This document shows, piece after piece, positions 7,283 through 14,943 of a stretch of 18,414 nucleotides of DNA. Under the pieces are notes generated by a model. The model was not told the origin of the DNA and ran no database searches. It worked only from the letters and a program-made list of their open reading frames with translations. The stretch lies in the NCBI GenBank assembly GCA_943372555.1, contig CALRZB010000023.1, positions 1 to 18,414 on the forward strand. The letters run 5' to 3'. A program made the translations under genes and the position numbers. Origin of the DNA: JAIXWP01 sp943372555 (GTDB lineage Bacteria > Bacteroidota > Bacteroidia > Flavobacteriales_D > Sanyastnellaceae). Position 1 is the stretch's first letter, and each line of letters begins with the position of its first letter.

Positions 7283-7313
7283 CAAAGGTATCAATTCTTC
7301 TCAAATATACAAG
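7283..7313 (-). promoter_or_regulatory. Promoter of the tRNA operon
   Basis: On the minus strand CTTG (7310-7313), a 19-nt spacer and TACCTTTG (7283-7290) fit the -33/-7 consensus with one mismatch in the -33 element. CCCCC directly follows the -7 box, a G+C-rich discriminator of the kind common at stable-RNA promoters. A 6-bp hairpin (7265-7278) lies in the short leader before tRNA-Ser. Confidence 0.65.
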
Positions 7314-7321
7314 TATTTTAT

Positions 7322-7903
7322 TTAGAAATCCTTCAAAACCTCGTACAGCTTGTGCACGGGAAGCCCCATAACATTGAAATACGAGCCCTCTAACCTGTTG
7401 ATTCCTATATAACCTATAAACTCCTGTACCCCATAAGACCCTGCTTTATCATAGGGTTTATATTTATCTATATAATGGGAGATCTCTTCATCACTTAATA
7501 ATACAAACTCCACTTTAGTCTCATCCACAAATACCACACTCTTGTCTTTCGAAACCACACTCACACCGGTATAAACGTGGTGCACATTCCCACTCAACTG
7601 ATTCAACATATCGATCGCCTCTTCTCTGTTCTCCGGTTTATTGAGCACTCGACCTTCCACCCAAACTACGGTATCAGCTGTAATCAAGACCTCATTAGGT
7701 GCCAAATCTTGACGGAATGCCTCAGCTTTGACCTTCGCTAAATAGGACGGAATCTCACCTGCTTGCAAATCTGAAGGAAATGACTCATCTACATCTTTCG
7801 TCCTAACCTCAAATTCAATATCCAGTCCAGCCAACAATTGCTGCCTGCGTGGACTCTTCGATGCCAAGACCAATTTCTTTCCTGTTAAATTTTTCAATAT
7901 CAT
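7322..7903 (-). CDS. maf: Maf-family nucleoside triphosphate pyrophosphatase (YhdE type)
   Basis: It hydrolyses non-canonical or surplus nucleoside triphosphates to the monophosphate and pyrophosphate, a house-cleaning role in the cytoplasm. The 193-residue protein shows the Maf signature LASKSPRRQQLL (13-24), the metal-binding aspartate in ADTVV (D77), DETKVEF (127-133) and DKAGSYGVQ (152-160). The GVQ ending favours the YhdE-like dTTP/UTP group over the YceF (m7GTP) group, though I am less sure of substrate. The start is the ATG at 7903. A longer frame reaching 7960 would overlap guaA and adds residues absent from the family. It is divergent from guaA across 51 bp. Confidence 0.92.
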   Translation of the reverse strand: MILKNLTGKKLVLASKSPRRQQLLAGLDIEFEVRTKDVDESFPSDLQAGEIPSYLAKVKAEAFRQDLAPNEVLITADTVVWVEGRVLNKPENREEAIDMLNQLSGNVHHVYTGVSVVSKDKSVVFVDETKVEFVLLSDEEISHYIDKYKPYDKAGSYGVQEFIGYIGINRLEGSYFNVMGLPVHKLYEVLKDF

Positions 7904-7907
7904 ATTG

Positions 7908-7915
7908 CAAAAGTA
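7908..7915 (-). promoter_or_regulatory. Candidate -7 box for maf, 4 nt before ATG
   Basis: TACTTTTG on the minus strand is an exact TAnnTTTG match, 4 nt from the ATG at 7903. A second exact match, TACATTTG, lies just upstream at 7921-7928. No good -33 element is seen for either. Confidence 0.45.
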
Positions 7916-7942
7916 TTCGGCAAATGTATAGAGTGGAATCAT

Positions 7943-7950
7943 TAATTTCG
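7943..7950 (+). promoter_or_regulatory. Candidate -7 box for guaA, 4 nt before ATG
   Basis: TAATTTCG differs from TAnnTTTG by one T-to-C change and ends 4 nt before the guaA ATG. No clear -33 element is seen. Confidence 0.3.
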
Positions 7951-7954
7951 CGAC

Positions 7955-9487
7955 ATGCACGAGACCATTCTTATCCTGGATTTCGGTTCGCAGGTAACTC
8001 AGCTTATCGCAAGACGAGTGCGCGAACTAAATATTTACTGCGAAATTCACCCTTGGAACAAAGCTCCTGAACTTTCAGATAATGTCAAAGGTATCATTCT
8101 TTCAGGCAGCCCTTTTTCCGTTAAGGAAGAAAACGCACCTAAACCTGACATTTCAAAATACACAAGCAAACTTCCTGTTCTCGGAATATGCTATGGCGCT
8201 CAGCTGCTCGCAGAAGTAAGCGGTGGCGAAGTAATGAGATCCACTCATCGCGAATACGGCAGAGCAAACCTTGTTTCGGTTAGTTCTGAAAACCCATTGC
8301 TCAAAAATGTACCATCCAATTCACAAGTGTGGATGTCACATGGCGACACTATAAAAAACGCCGGTCCGAATTCGAAAATCATCTGCTCTACCACTGACGT
8401 AGAATGTGCGGGTTATCAAATCGGTGATCAAAATATTTTCGGTGTGCAATTTCACCCCGAAGTCTATCACAGCATTGATGGAAAACAACTCCTTCAAAAC
8501 TTTGTAGTAGACATCTGTGGATGCTCTCAAGACTGGACTCCTGCTTTCTTCGTAGATGAAACTGTAGCTCAACTCAAAGCGAAAATTGGCAACGATAAAG
8601 TCATTCTTGGTCTTTCTGGCGGCGTTGATTCATCAGTTGCAGCAATGCTTATTCATCATGCAATTGGAGCAAACCTCATTTGCATTTTTGTAGATAATGG
8701 TCTTCTTCGTAAAAATGAATTCGAAGAAGTTTTGCATAGCTACCAGGATATGGGGCTAAATGTAAAAGGTGTCAATGCAAAAGACAGATTCTACGCTGCA
8801 CTTGCTGGCCTTACTGATCCAGAAGCAAAACGCAAAGCAATCGGCCGAGTATTCATCGAAGTATTTGATGAAGAATCAAAACAATACAGTGATGCTAAAT
8901 GGCTAGGTCAAGGAACAATCTATCCAGATGTTATAGAATCTGTTTCCGCAAGCGGCGGTCCTTCGCAAACTATCAAGTCGCACCACAATGTGGGCGGACT
9001 TCCCGACTATATGAAACTCCAAGTGGTAGAACCTCTGCGTTTACTTTTTAAAGATGAAGTTCGTCGCGTTGGCCGTTCACTTGAAATTAAAAATGAAATT
9101 TTAGGAAGACATCCATTTCCTGGACCTGGACTAGGAATTCGCATCCTTGGTGATATCACAGCAGAAAAGGTACGCATCTTGCAAGAGGTCGACGCGATCT
9201 GGGTCAATGGACTTAAAGAACATAACCTATACGATGAAGTTTGGCAAGCGGGAGCAATCCTTCTTCCTGTGCAAAGTGTAGGAGTTATGGGAGATGAAAG
9301 AACCTATGAACAAGCTGTGGCGCTTCGTGCTGTGAATAGCACTGATGGTATGACTGCAGATTGGAGTAGACTTCCACATGAGTTCCTAGCGAAAGTCTCT
9401 AACGATATTATTAATAAAGTGAAAGGTGTAAATAGAGTTGTCTATGACATCAGCTCTAAACCACCAGCAACTATTGAATGGGAATAA
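7955..9487 (+). CDS. guaA: GMP synthase (glutamine-hydrolysing)
   Basis: It converts XMP to GMP with ATP and glutamine, the last step of guanine nucleotide synthesis. The 510-residue protein has a class I glutamine amidotransferase domain (about 4-195) with nucleophile C79 in GICYGAQ and H167/E169 in QFHPEV. The ATP-pyrophosphatase domain has the P-loop SGGVDSS (221-227). The C-terminal dimerisation domain has SHHNVGGLPDYM and ends in PPATIEWE. All catalytic parts are intact and the length is normal. The start is the ATG at 7955, giving MHETILILDFGSQ. The LysM lipoprotein gene follows 4 bp later and is very likely in the same operon. Confidence 0.97.
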   Translation: MHETILILDFGSQVTQLIARRVRELNIYCEIHPWNKAPELSDNVKGIILSGSPFSVKEENAPKPDISKYTSKLPVLGICYGAQLLAEVSGGEVMRSTHREYGRANLVSVSSENPLLKNVPSNSQVWMSHGDTIKNAGPNSKIICSTTDVECAGYQIGDQNIFGVQFHPEVYHSIDGKQLLQNFVVDICGCSQDWTPAFFVDETVAQLKAKIGNDKVILGLSGGVDSSVAAMLIHHAIGANLICIFVDNGLLRKNEFEEVLHSYQDMGLNVKGVNAKDRFYAALAGLTDPEAKRKAIGRVFIEVFDEESKQYSDAKWLGQGTIYPDVIESVSASGGPSQTIKSHHNVGGLPDYMKLQVVEPLRLLFKDEVRRVGRSLEIKNEILGRHPFPGPGLGIRILGDITAEKVRILQEVDAIWVNGLKEHNLYDEVWQAGAILLPVQSVGVMGDERTYEQAVALRAVNSTDGMTADWSRLPHEFLAKVSNDIINKVKGVNRVVYDISSKPPATIEWE

Positions 9488-9491
9488 AATA

Positions 9492-11264
9492 ATGAGAAGT
9501 TATCTTTTTTTATTTGTTTGCTTACTGGGATTAAGCCTTGCTTCTTGCACTGCTACTTCACAAACCATTGGACCAATGGAGGAACTGGCTGGAAGAGCAT
9601 ATTATATGCACACCGTTGAGAAGGGTCAAACCCTCTATGCGATTTGCAAATTGTATAAGTGCGACATTAATGAAGTGGTAGCAGCAAATCCGGGAAGTGA
9701 CACCTCAATTAAAGATGGACAAATTCTCAAAATTCCTGCGGATAAATCCAAAATAAACGATAGCAAAGTCGTTAGTCAAAACAACGAAGCGTTCCTATCT
9801 CATACAGTAGAAAAGAAAGAGACTCTTTATGCTATTTCAAAAAAATATGACGTTGACATTAATTTAATCATAGCAGCAAATCCTGGCTGTGACAAAGGAT
9901 TAAGTAAGGGACAAGAGCTTAGAATTCCTATTAAAAAAAGCACTGCTATTGAAACACCTGCCAAACTAGCTGATTTCGAATATCCAAAACACACAGTGAT
10001 GGCAGGAGAAACATTGTATGGCATTTCTAGAAGTTATAACGTAAGTGTTGATGCTATTAAGATGGTCAACCCCGGGTTAAGCGACTCATTGAAAGAAGGC
10101 CAAGTAATTCTCATCCCTTCGCGTGCATTACCGAACAATCATTCGGTTGAAAAACCAAATGAAACTCCAAAAGAGAGCAAGCCCTTGCCAATCGTTGGTG
10201 GTGGCAAAAAATCGGAGTATAATATCTCTTTGATGTTGCCATTTTACAGTGGCGTTGCGGATAGTTTGCTTGATGAAAAAGACCGTATGTATCGCGATGT
10301 TGCAATGAATCTATACCGCGGTATGCAAATGGCTGCCGACTCTCTAAAAGCTATGGGATTCAATGCTGACATTTATGTTAATGATGTTACTGACGCTGCT
10401 TCAACAGCGAAGAGAGCTCTTGATAAATCTGAAACAAAAAAAGCAGATATCATTTTTGGTCCAGTTTATAAAGAAGCAATTGCGTCGGTAAAAACCTTTT
10501 CTGAAACATCGGGAAGCCACATTGTAATCCCCGTTCCACAAAGCAACAAGACCTTACTTTCATGTCAGAACATCAGCAAAGCTTGCCCAAGTGATGCGTC
10601 GCAATGGGAATATATGGGACGCTATATTGCGCAGCGTCACGCAAATGACAACGTGATTCTCATTAATTCGATTGACGTAGATGATGTGAAGCAAGTTCAA
10701 GTTTTTTCAGATTCCTATCTTTCCACGAAAGGGGATTCTGTAAAAATTGTACGAAACACTTCTGGATCCATAAGCGCATTGAGTGGACTTCTTTCAAAAA
10801 CAAAGAAGAACATTATTGTGATGCCGACTAACGAAAAGAAGTTGATTAACGCCATGTTTGATTTGATCAAAACTTCAGACGCAATAGTATATGGCTACGA
10901 TGAATGGGAAACGATGGAAGGCATCAGTGCTGACAATCGCAACAAGTTTAAGATTCACTTTCCAAAAGCGATATTCCTTGATTATGCTTCGCAAAGTGAT
11001 CAGCAATGGATTGAGACCTATCGCAGAAAATTCAAATCAGAACCAACAGATTTCTCTGCTCTAGGTTATGATATGATGCTTTTTTATGGTCAAGGTCTTA
11101 TGAAATTTGGAAGAGATTTCCCAAATCACTTTTCTGAAATACAAGCAAAAGGTATGGTAGCCACTGGTTTTGATTTTATCAAAACTGGTGACGAATCAGG
11201 CTTTGAAAATCGCTTTAGTATCGTCCTAAAAACGGAAGACTTCGCGATCATCCCGGAGAACTAA
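9492..11264 (+). CDS. Lipoprotein with three LysM domains and a type 1 periplasmic-binding fold
   Basis: The predicted 590-residue envelope lipoprotein has a signal peptide with lipobox L16-A-S-C19. Three LysM domains follow (about 39-82, 103-146 and 166-209), each with an HTV..G/K-x-TLY-I pattern and an ANPG or VNPG turn, so it should bind peptidoglycan. After a Pro/Lys-rich linker, about 243-590 resemble the Leu/Ile/Val-binding-protein (PBP1) fold, starting NISLMLPFYSG. The PBP1-plus-LysM combination next to guaA is familiar from Flavobacteria. Its exact role is unknown to me; the fold recalls LpoA, which activates peptidoglycan synthases, but that is only analogy. The start is the ATG at 9492; upstream in-frame codons overlap guaA and would spoil the signal peptide. 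Confidence 0.88.
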   Translation: MRSYLFLFVCLLGLSLASCTATSQTIGPMEELAGRAYYMHTVEKGQTLYAICKLYKCDINEVVAANPGSDTSIKDGQILKIPADKSKINDSKVVSQNNEAFLSHTVEKKETLYAISKKYDVDINLIIAANPGCDKGLSKGQELRIPIKKSTAIETPAKLADFEYPKHTVMAGETLYGISRSYNVSVDAIKMVNPGLSDSLKEGQVILIPSRALPNNHSVEKPNETPKESKPLPIVGGGKKSEYNISLMLPFYSGVADSLLDEKDRMYRDVAMNLYRGMQMAADSLKAMGFNADIYVNDVTDAASTAKRALDKSETKKADIIFGPVYKEAIASVKTFSETSGSHIVIPVPQSNKTLLSCQNISKACPSDASQWEYMGRYIAQRHANDNVILINSIDVDDVKQVQVFSDSYLSTKGDSVKIVRNTSGSISALSGLLSKTKKNIIVMPTNEKKLINAMFDLIKTSDAIVYGYDEWETMEGISADNRNKFKIHFPKAIFLDYASQSDQQWIETYRRKFKSEPTDFSALGYDMMLFYGQGLMKFGRDFPNHFSEIQAKGMVATGFDFIKTGDESGFENRFSIVLKTEDFAIIPEN

Positions 11265-11269
11265 TTCTA

Positions 11270-11386
11270 TGGTTGAGGTTTAATGGTTGATGGTTGATGT
11301 AAAAAATCAAAGCCCCGAAAAACTTTGTTTTTCGGGGCTTTCTATTTAATAACACATCAAAAGTCAAACATTAGCCATCAACCATT
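11270..11386. repeat. TGGTTGA heptamer copies and inverted repeats around the terminator
   Basis: TGGTTGA occurs at 11270-11276, 11284-11290 and 11291-11297. An inverted 12-mer (AATGGTTGATGG at 11282-11293, complement at 11375-11386) and an inner 6-mer (11295-11300 with 11354-11359) flank the terminator hairpin symmetrically. The whole spacer could form nested stems. Confidence 0.7.
11309..11341. terminator. Two-way rho-independent terminator between LysM lipoprotein and icd
   Basis: There is a perfect 15-bp stem (11309-11323 with 11327-11341) with a TTT loop and a GCCCCG core. Oligo-A lies on the left (11301-11306) and the right arm ends in TTT, so it can serve the guaA-LysM transcript on the plus strand and icd on the minus strand. 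Confidence 0.92.
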
Positions 11387-11389
11387 GAA

Positions 11390-12616
11390 TTAACTCATCC
11401 TGCTTCTTAATTCAGCATCGATAGCATCTAAGAAATCTTCTGTAGTAAGCCAATGCGAATCATTGGTTTTATCTCCGTGAATGCATACTGCAAGATCTTT
11501 AGTCATCTTGCCGCTTTCAACTAGATCAACACACACTGTTTCCAGAGTTTTTGCAAAATTGATCAACTCTTGGTTGGCATCCAATTTACCTCTGAATGCT
11601 AGACCTTGAGTCCAAGCAAAAATAGATGCGATTGGATTTGTTGATGTTTTCTTGCCTTGCTGATGCTGACGATAGTGACGAGTCACAGTTCCGTGTGCAG
11701 CCTCTGCTTCCATTGTTTTACCATCTGGTGTAATCAAAGCAGATGTCATCAATCCAAGAGAACCGAAACCTTGCGCCACGATGTCTGACTGTACGTCGCC
11801 ATCGTAGTTTTTGCAAGCCCAAACAAAACCACCTTCGCTTTTCAAGCAATAAGCTACCATATCATCTATAAGGCGATGCTCATAAGTGATTCCTGCTGCT
11901 GCAAATTTCTCTACATATTCTGCTTGATATACTTCTTCAAAAATATCTTTGAAACGACCATCATAGGCCTTAAGAATTGTGTTCTTAGAAGAGAAATACA
12001 AATTCCAATTGCGCATTAAAGCTTGGTTGAAACAGCTACGTGCAAAGCCATATATAGATTCATCGATATTGTACATGGCCATTGCCACTCCATCACCTTC
12101 GTAATTATATACGTCCCATGTTTTCACCTCTCCACCATCCTCTGGTGTGAATGTCATTGTCAATTTACCTTTTCCCTTGATTACAGCATCTGTAGCACGA
12201 TACTGATCACCAAAAGCGTGACGACCGATATTAATTGGTTTAGTCCAACCTGGAACTAGTCTAGGAATGTTGTTGCAAATGATTGGTTCGCGAAAAACTG
12301 TTCCGCCTACGATATTGCGGATTGTTCCATTCGGACTCTTCCACATTTTCTTAAGATTGAATTCTTTTACACGAGCTTCATCTGGTGTGATCGTTGCACA
12401 TTTTACAGCAACATTATACTTCAAAGTAGCTTCAGCCGCTTCCACCGTAACACGGTCTTCCGTGGCATCTCTATGTTCAACACCCAAGTCAAAATACTTG
12501 ATATCAAGCTCTAAGTATGGGTGAATAAGTTTTTCTTTGATGAAAGTCCAAATGATTCTGGTCATTTCATCACCATCCATTTCGACGATGGGATTTGCTA
12601 CTTTGATTTTGTTCAT
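11390..12616 (-). CDS. icd: NADP-dependent isocitrate dehydrogenase (eukaryotic-like homodimeric type)
   Basis: It oxidatively decarboxylates isocitrate to 2-oxoglutarate in the TCA cycle, yielding NADPH. The 408-residue protein is of the type II homodimeric class shared with eukaryotic IDH1/2 rather than the E. coli class. Isocitrate-binding residues lie in KSPNGTIRN (93-101), R109 and R132 in NIGRHAFGDQYR. Metal-binding aspartates lie in IDDMVAY and NYDGDVQSD. The segment HGTVTRHYR, followed by the lysine- and serine-bearing GKKTSTNPIASIFAW, marks the cofactor site and favours NADP. Length and motifs are complete. The start is the ATG at 12616. It lies 100 bp downstream of ndk on the same strand, with the ndk terminator in between, so it is probably transcribed separately. 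I see no convincing promoter box. Confidence 0.96.
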   Translation of the reverse strand: MNKIKVANPIVEMDGDEMTRIIWTFIKEKLIHPYLELDIKYFDLGVEHRDATEDRVTVEAAEATLKYNVAVKCATITPDEARVKEFNLKKMWKSPNGTIRNIVGGTVFREPIICNNIPRLVPGWTKPINIGRHAFGDQYRATDAVIKGKGKLTMTFTPEDGGEVKTWDVYNYEGDGVAMAMYNIDESIYGFARSCFNQALMRNWNLYFSSKNTILKAYDGRFKDIFEEVYQAEYVEKFAAAGITYEHRLIDDMVAYCLKSEGGFVWACKNYDGDVQSDIVAQGFGSLGLMTSALITPDGKTMEAEAAHGTVTRHYRQHQQGKKTSTNPIASIFAWTQGLAFRGKLDANQELINFAKTLETVCVDLVESGKMTKDLAVCIHGDKTNDSHWLTTEDFLDAIDAELRSRMS

Positions 12617-12659
12617 TTTTTAATTGAGAGGTTTGGAGTTCAACCGGTATGAATTTAAA

Positions 12660-12694
12660 GCAAAAAGAGCAACCATGGTGTGCCATGATTGCTC
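12660..12694 (-). terminator. Terminator of ndk
   Basis: On the minus strand GAGCAATCATGG pairs with CCATGGTTGCTC (12683-12694 with 12667-12678) through one T-G pair, with a 4-nt loop, followed by TTTTTG. It lies 22 bp past the ndk stop. Confidence 0.88.
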
Positions 12695-12716
12695 CTTTCA
12701 AAAGTCTTAGAGTAAT

Positions 12717-13136
12717 CTAGGCGTGTTCTCTAGATGAGAAGTAAAAAGCACCTTCAATCAGGGCGTTTTCGTCACTATCAGAGCCGTGTACTGCGTTAGC
12801 AGCGATGCTTGTAGCAAATTCTCTTCTGATTGTTCCTTCGTCAGCTTTTTGTGGATCAGTAGCACCGATAAGTGTTCTGAAATCCTCAACAGCATTATCC
12901 TTTTCAAGGATTGCAGCTACGATAGGACCGCTAGTCATATAGTCCACCAATTCTCCGTAGAAAGGACGAGCGCTGTGAACTTCGTAGAATTTACCAGCTT
13001 CTTCCTTGCTCAGACGAGTAAGTTTCATAGCTTTAATTCTAAAGCCAGCATTAATGATTTTGTCAATGATTTTACCAGTATGTCCAGCACCTGTTGCATC
13101 AGGCTTGATCATTGTGAATGTAATATTTCCTGCCAT
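12717..13136 (-). CDS. ndk: Nucleoside diphosphate kinase
   Basis: It transfers the gamma phosphate between nucleoside di- and triphosphates through a phosphohistidine, balancing NTP and dNTP pools. The 139-residue protein has the normal bacterial length. It begins NITFTMIKPDA, carries the substrate lysine K11, and has the active-site signature NAVHGSDS with H117. The start is the ATG at 13136. It is followed by its own terminator. A candidate promoter lies about 30 bp upstream, and the gap before that holds a possible structured RNA on the same strand. Confidence 0.97.
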   Translation of the reverse strand: MAGNITFTMIKPDATGAGHTGKIIDKIINAGFRIKAMKLTRLSKEEAGKFYEVHSARPFYGELVDYMTSGPIVAAILEKDNAVEDFRTLIGATDPQKADEGTIRREFATSIAANAVHGSDSDENALIEGAFYFSSREHA

Positions 13137-13166
13137 TTTGTTTTATTTGATCTTGTGAATCGGCCG

Positions 13167-13195
13167 CGAAAATACGGCAGAATCATCTTTGCGAA
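13167..13195 (-). promoter_or_regulatory. Candidate promoter of ndk
   Basis: On the minus strand TTCG (13192-13195), a 17-nt spacer and TATTTTCG (13167-13174) match the -33/-7 consensus with the same T-to-C change in each element. The predicted leader is about 25-30 nt. Confidence 0.35.
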
Positions 13196-13251
13196 AAATC
13201 AAAAGAACTAATAGTGGAAATTATTTTACTTGATTCAGGAGGACATAAAAG

Positions 13252-13360
13252 TAAAAAGAGACAGAATGGAAACGGGGCACCTGCCGTCCTCTCTCCCAAA
13301 ACGGCAGGACTTTGAATCACTCCTGAGCCACGAAATAGCTCCCCGTTCCAATCTGTCGTA
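13252..13360 (-). ncRNA. Candidate structured RNA with a three-way junction and 3' U-run
   Basis: In the gap upstream of ndk, a closing stem of about 17 bp (13260-13277 with 13341-13357) encloses two hairpins: a perfect 8-bp stem (13280-13287 with 13301-13308, 13-nt loop) and a 6-bp stem (13325-13330 with 13336-13341, 5-nt loop, one G-U on the minus strand). TCTTTTT follows the closing stem on the minus strand (13252-13259), which is why I assign that strand. Upstream, a GNRA-capped stem (13376-13391) could extend the RNA. It could be a small RNA, a leader or riboswitch-like element 120 nt before ndk, or just a decorated terminator. It does not match the RNA families I can recall. Confidence 0.4.
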
Positions 13361-13637
13361 TCTTGAATAGCAGTTGTTTCGTCGCCAAAACTACGAGGTT
13401 TCGGCCCACACCGCATATAATTTTAACAAAAAAATTGAGTAGGTAAGTGCAGGTTGCTAAAATAACGCTATAAATATCAACGCTATTCGACGATAACAAA
13501 GAAGTAAAGAACGAAAGATGAAATTCAAAAATTAACAAAAATGATCAACGAAACTCATAAAAGCGCCCACATACTCGTTTTTTGCGTCATTATTGTGTTG
13601 TGAAGACTTTTCATAAAATTCAGAGCACCCGTTTGAC
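13361..13637. other. Rest of the 535-bp ndk-rocD spacer: no gene seen
   Basis: Open frames here are short, overlap the structured region and have no recognisable protein features. Besides the GNRA-loop stem at 13376-13391, I see an 8-bp direct repeat AACGCTAT at 13464-13471 and 13479-13486 (15-bp period), which could be an operator. The remainder is A+T-rich and unremarkable. Confidence 0.5.
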
Positions 13638-13645
13638 TAAATTTG
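13638..13645 (+). promoter_or_regulatory. Candidate -7 box for rocD
   Basis: TAAATTTG is an exact TAnnTTTG match, 26 nt before the ATG at 13672. No TTTG is found at the usual -33 spacing, so support is moderate. Confidence 0.4.
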
Positions 13646-13671
13646 TACCCAACCAAACAATTTTAACAGAA

Positions 13672-14922
13672 ATGGTCGAAACAACCACACAAAAGCTCAC
13701 TTCAGTGGAAGCGATGCACCTTGAAGACAATTATGGAGCGCATAACTACCATCCAATTCCGGTGGTTATCGATCGTGCAGAGGGAGTGTTTGTTTGGGAC
13801 TTAGAGGGCAATAAATACTACGATTTTCTATCTGCATACTCGGCAGTCAACCAAGGTCACTGTCACCCTAGAATAATCAACGCTCTTACAACTCAAGCTC
13901 AGAAAGTAACACTTACTTCACGAGCCTTCTACAATAGCAGACTTGGAGAATATGAAAAATACATCACCGAGTTCTTTGGTTACGATAAAGTTCTCCCAAT
14001 GAATACCGGTGTTGAAGGAGGAGAAACAGCAGTGAAATTGGCTAGACGCTGGGCATATGACGTTAAAGGTGTTCCTGCAAATCAAGCTAAAATGGTTTTT
14101 GTAGAGGGCAACTTCTGGGGACGAACTCTTGCGGCTATTTCTTCTTCTCAAGATCCTAGTAGCACTTCAGGTTTTGGACCGTTTATGCCGGGTTATATCA
14201 TTGTGCCATACAATAATCTTGAAGCACTTGAACAGGCGTTTAAAGCAGAGCCGAATATCGCTGGGTTTATGTTCGAGCCTATTCAAGGGGAAGCAGGTGT
14301 CGTTGTTCCTCACGAAGGATACCTTCAAGGTGTGCGCGACCTATGCACGAAATATAACGTGTTAATGATTGCTGACGAAGTTCAAACCGGACTTGCAAGA
14401 ACAGGACGAATGCTCGCTTGCGATCATGAAAATGTAAAACCAGACTTACTTGTGCTTGGCAAAGCTCTTTCGGGCGGTGTGCTTCCGGTATCTGCAGTGC
14501 TTTCAAGCAATGAGGTAATGATGACCATCAAACCAGGAGAGCACGGATCTACATATGGTGGTAATCCACTTGCTTGCGCTGTTGCCATCGAAGCTCTTCA
14601 AGTTCTAAAAGACGAAAAACTCGCGGAGAATTCAGAAAAACTTGGACAGTTATTCAGAAGTGAAATCAACAAGTTTATCGCTCAAAATGATCTTGTAACA
14701 CTCGTTAGAGGCCGCGGATTGCTCAATGCAATCGTGATCGATGACGCTGAAGACGGACATACTGCTTGGGATATTTGTATCGAGCTTTCTAAAAATGGTT
14801 TGCTTGCAAAACCAACGCACGGCAACATCATCCGATTTGCACCACCTCTTACCATCAATGAAGAACAATTGATGGACTGTGTGAAAATAATCACAACCAC
14901 TATTAGTAACTTTAAGAAATAA
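13672..14922 (+). CDS. rocD: Ornithine aminotransferase
   Basis: It is a PLP enzyme that transfers the delta-amino group of ornithine to 2-oxoglutarate, giving glutamate semialdehyde and glutamate, and so links arginine breakdown to proline and glutamate. The 416-residue class III aminotransferase begins its conserved part with EDNYGAHNYHPIPVV. It has the phosphate-binding NTGVEGGE (111-118), D235 in IADEVQTG, and the PLP lysine K264 in LGKALSGG. The close match across NYHPIPVVIDRAEG and YGGNPLACA supports ornithine over acetylornithine as substrate. The start is the ATG at 13672. A TTG-initiated extension from 13582 is rejected because the extra 30 residues look non-coding and cross the candidate promoter. 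It is convergent with the beta-synthase gene, sharing one terminator. Confidence 0.95.
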   Translation: MVETTTQKLTSVEAMHLEDNYGAHNYHPIPVVIDRAEGVFVWDLEGNKYYDFLSAYSAVNQGHCHPRIINALTTQAQKVTLTSRAFYNSRLGEYEKYITEFFGYDKVLPMNTGVEGGETAVKLARRWAYDVKGVPANQAKMVFVEGNFWGRTLAAISSSQDPSSTSGFGPFMPGYIIVPYNNLEALEQAFKAEPNIAGFMFEPIQGEAGVVVPHEGYLQGVRDLCTKYNVLMIADEVQTGLARTGRMLACDHENVKPDLLVLGKALSGGVLPVSAVLSSNEVMMTIKPGEHGSTYGGNPLACAVAIEALQVLKDEKLAENSEKLGQLFRSEINKFIAQNDLVTLVRGRGLLNAIVIDDAEDGHTAWDICIELSKNGLLAKPTHGNIIRFAPPLTINEEQLMDCVKIITTTISNFKK

Positions 14923-14943
14923 ACCGAATAAACATTCGGTTTT
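14922..14943. terminator. Shared two-way terminator between rocD and cystathionine beta-synthase
   Basis: An 8-bp perfect stem AACCGAAT/ATTCGGTT (14922-14929 with 14934-14941) has a 4-nt loop. It uses the last base of the rocD stop codon and abuts the stop codon of the opposing gene, with TTTT on the plus strand and TTTATTT on the minus strand. The whole convergent spacer is only 19 bp. Confidence 0.75.

Noticed and set aside
7071..7371. Plus- and minus-strand frames across the tRNA cluster
   Set aside because: They translate tRNA genes and the end of maf in the wrong sense; such frames are a common false product of tRNA sequence.
13252..13360. 6S RNA, SRP RNA, tmRNA or RNase P RNA
   Set aside because: The fold is too short with a short apical stem for 6S. 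No GGAAGG/AGCAG SRP loop, no tRNA-like end with tag frame and no RNase P core motifs are visible.
13183..13538. Short minus-strand reading frames in the ndk-rocD spacer
   Set aside because: They run through the structured-RNA block, have no recognisable domain and no conserved composition; one is mostly hydrophobic by chance.
13582..13671. TTG-initiated N-terminal extension of ornithine aminotransferase
   Set aside because: The added residues are not typical of the family and overlap a TAnnTTTG promoter box.
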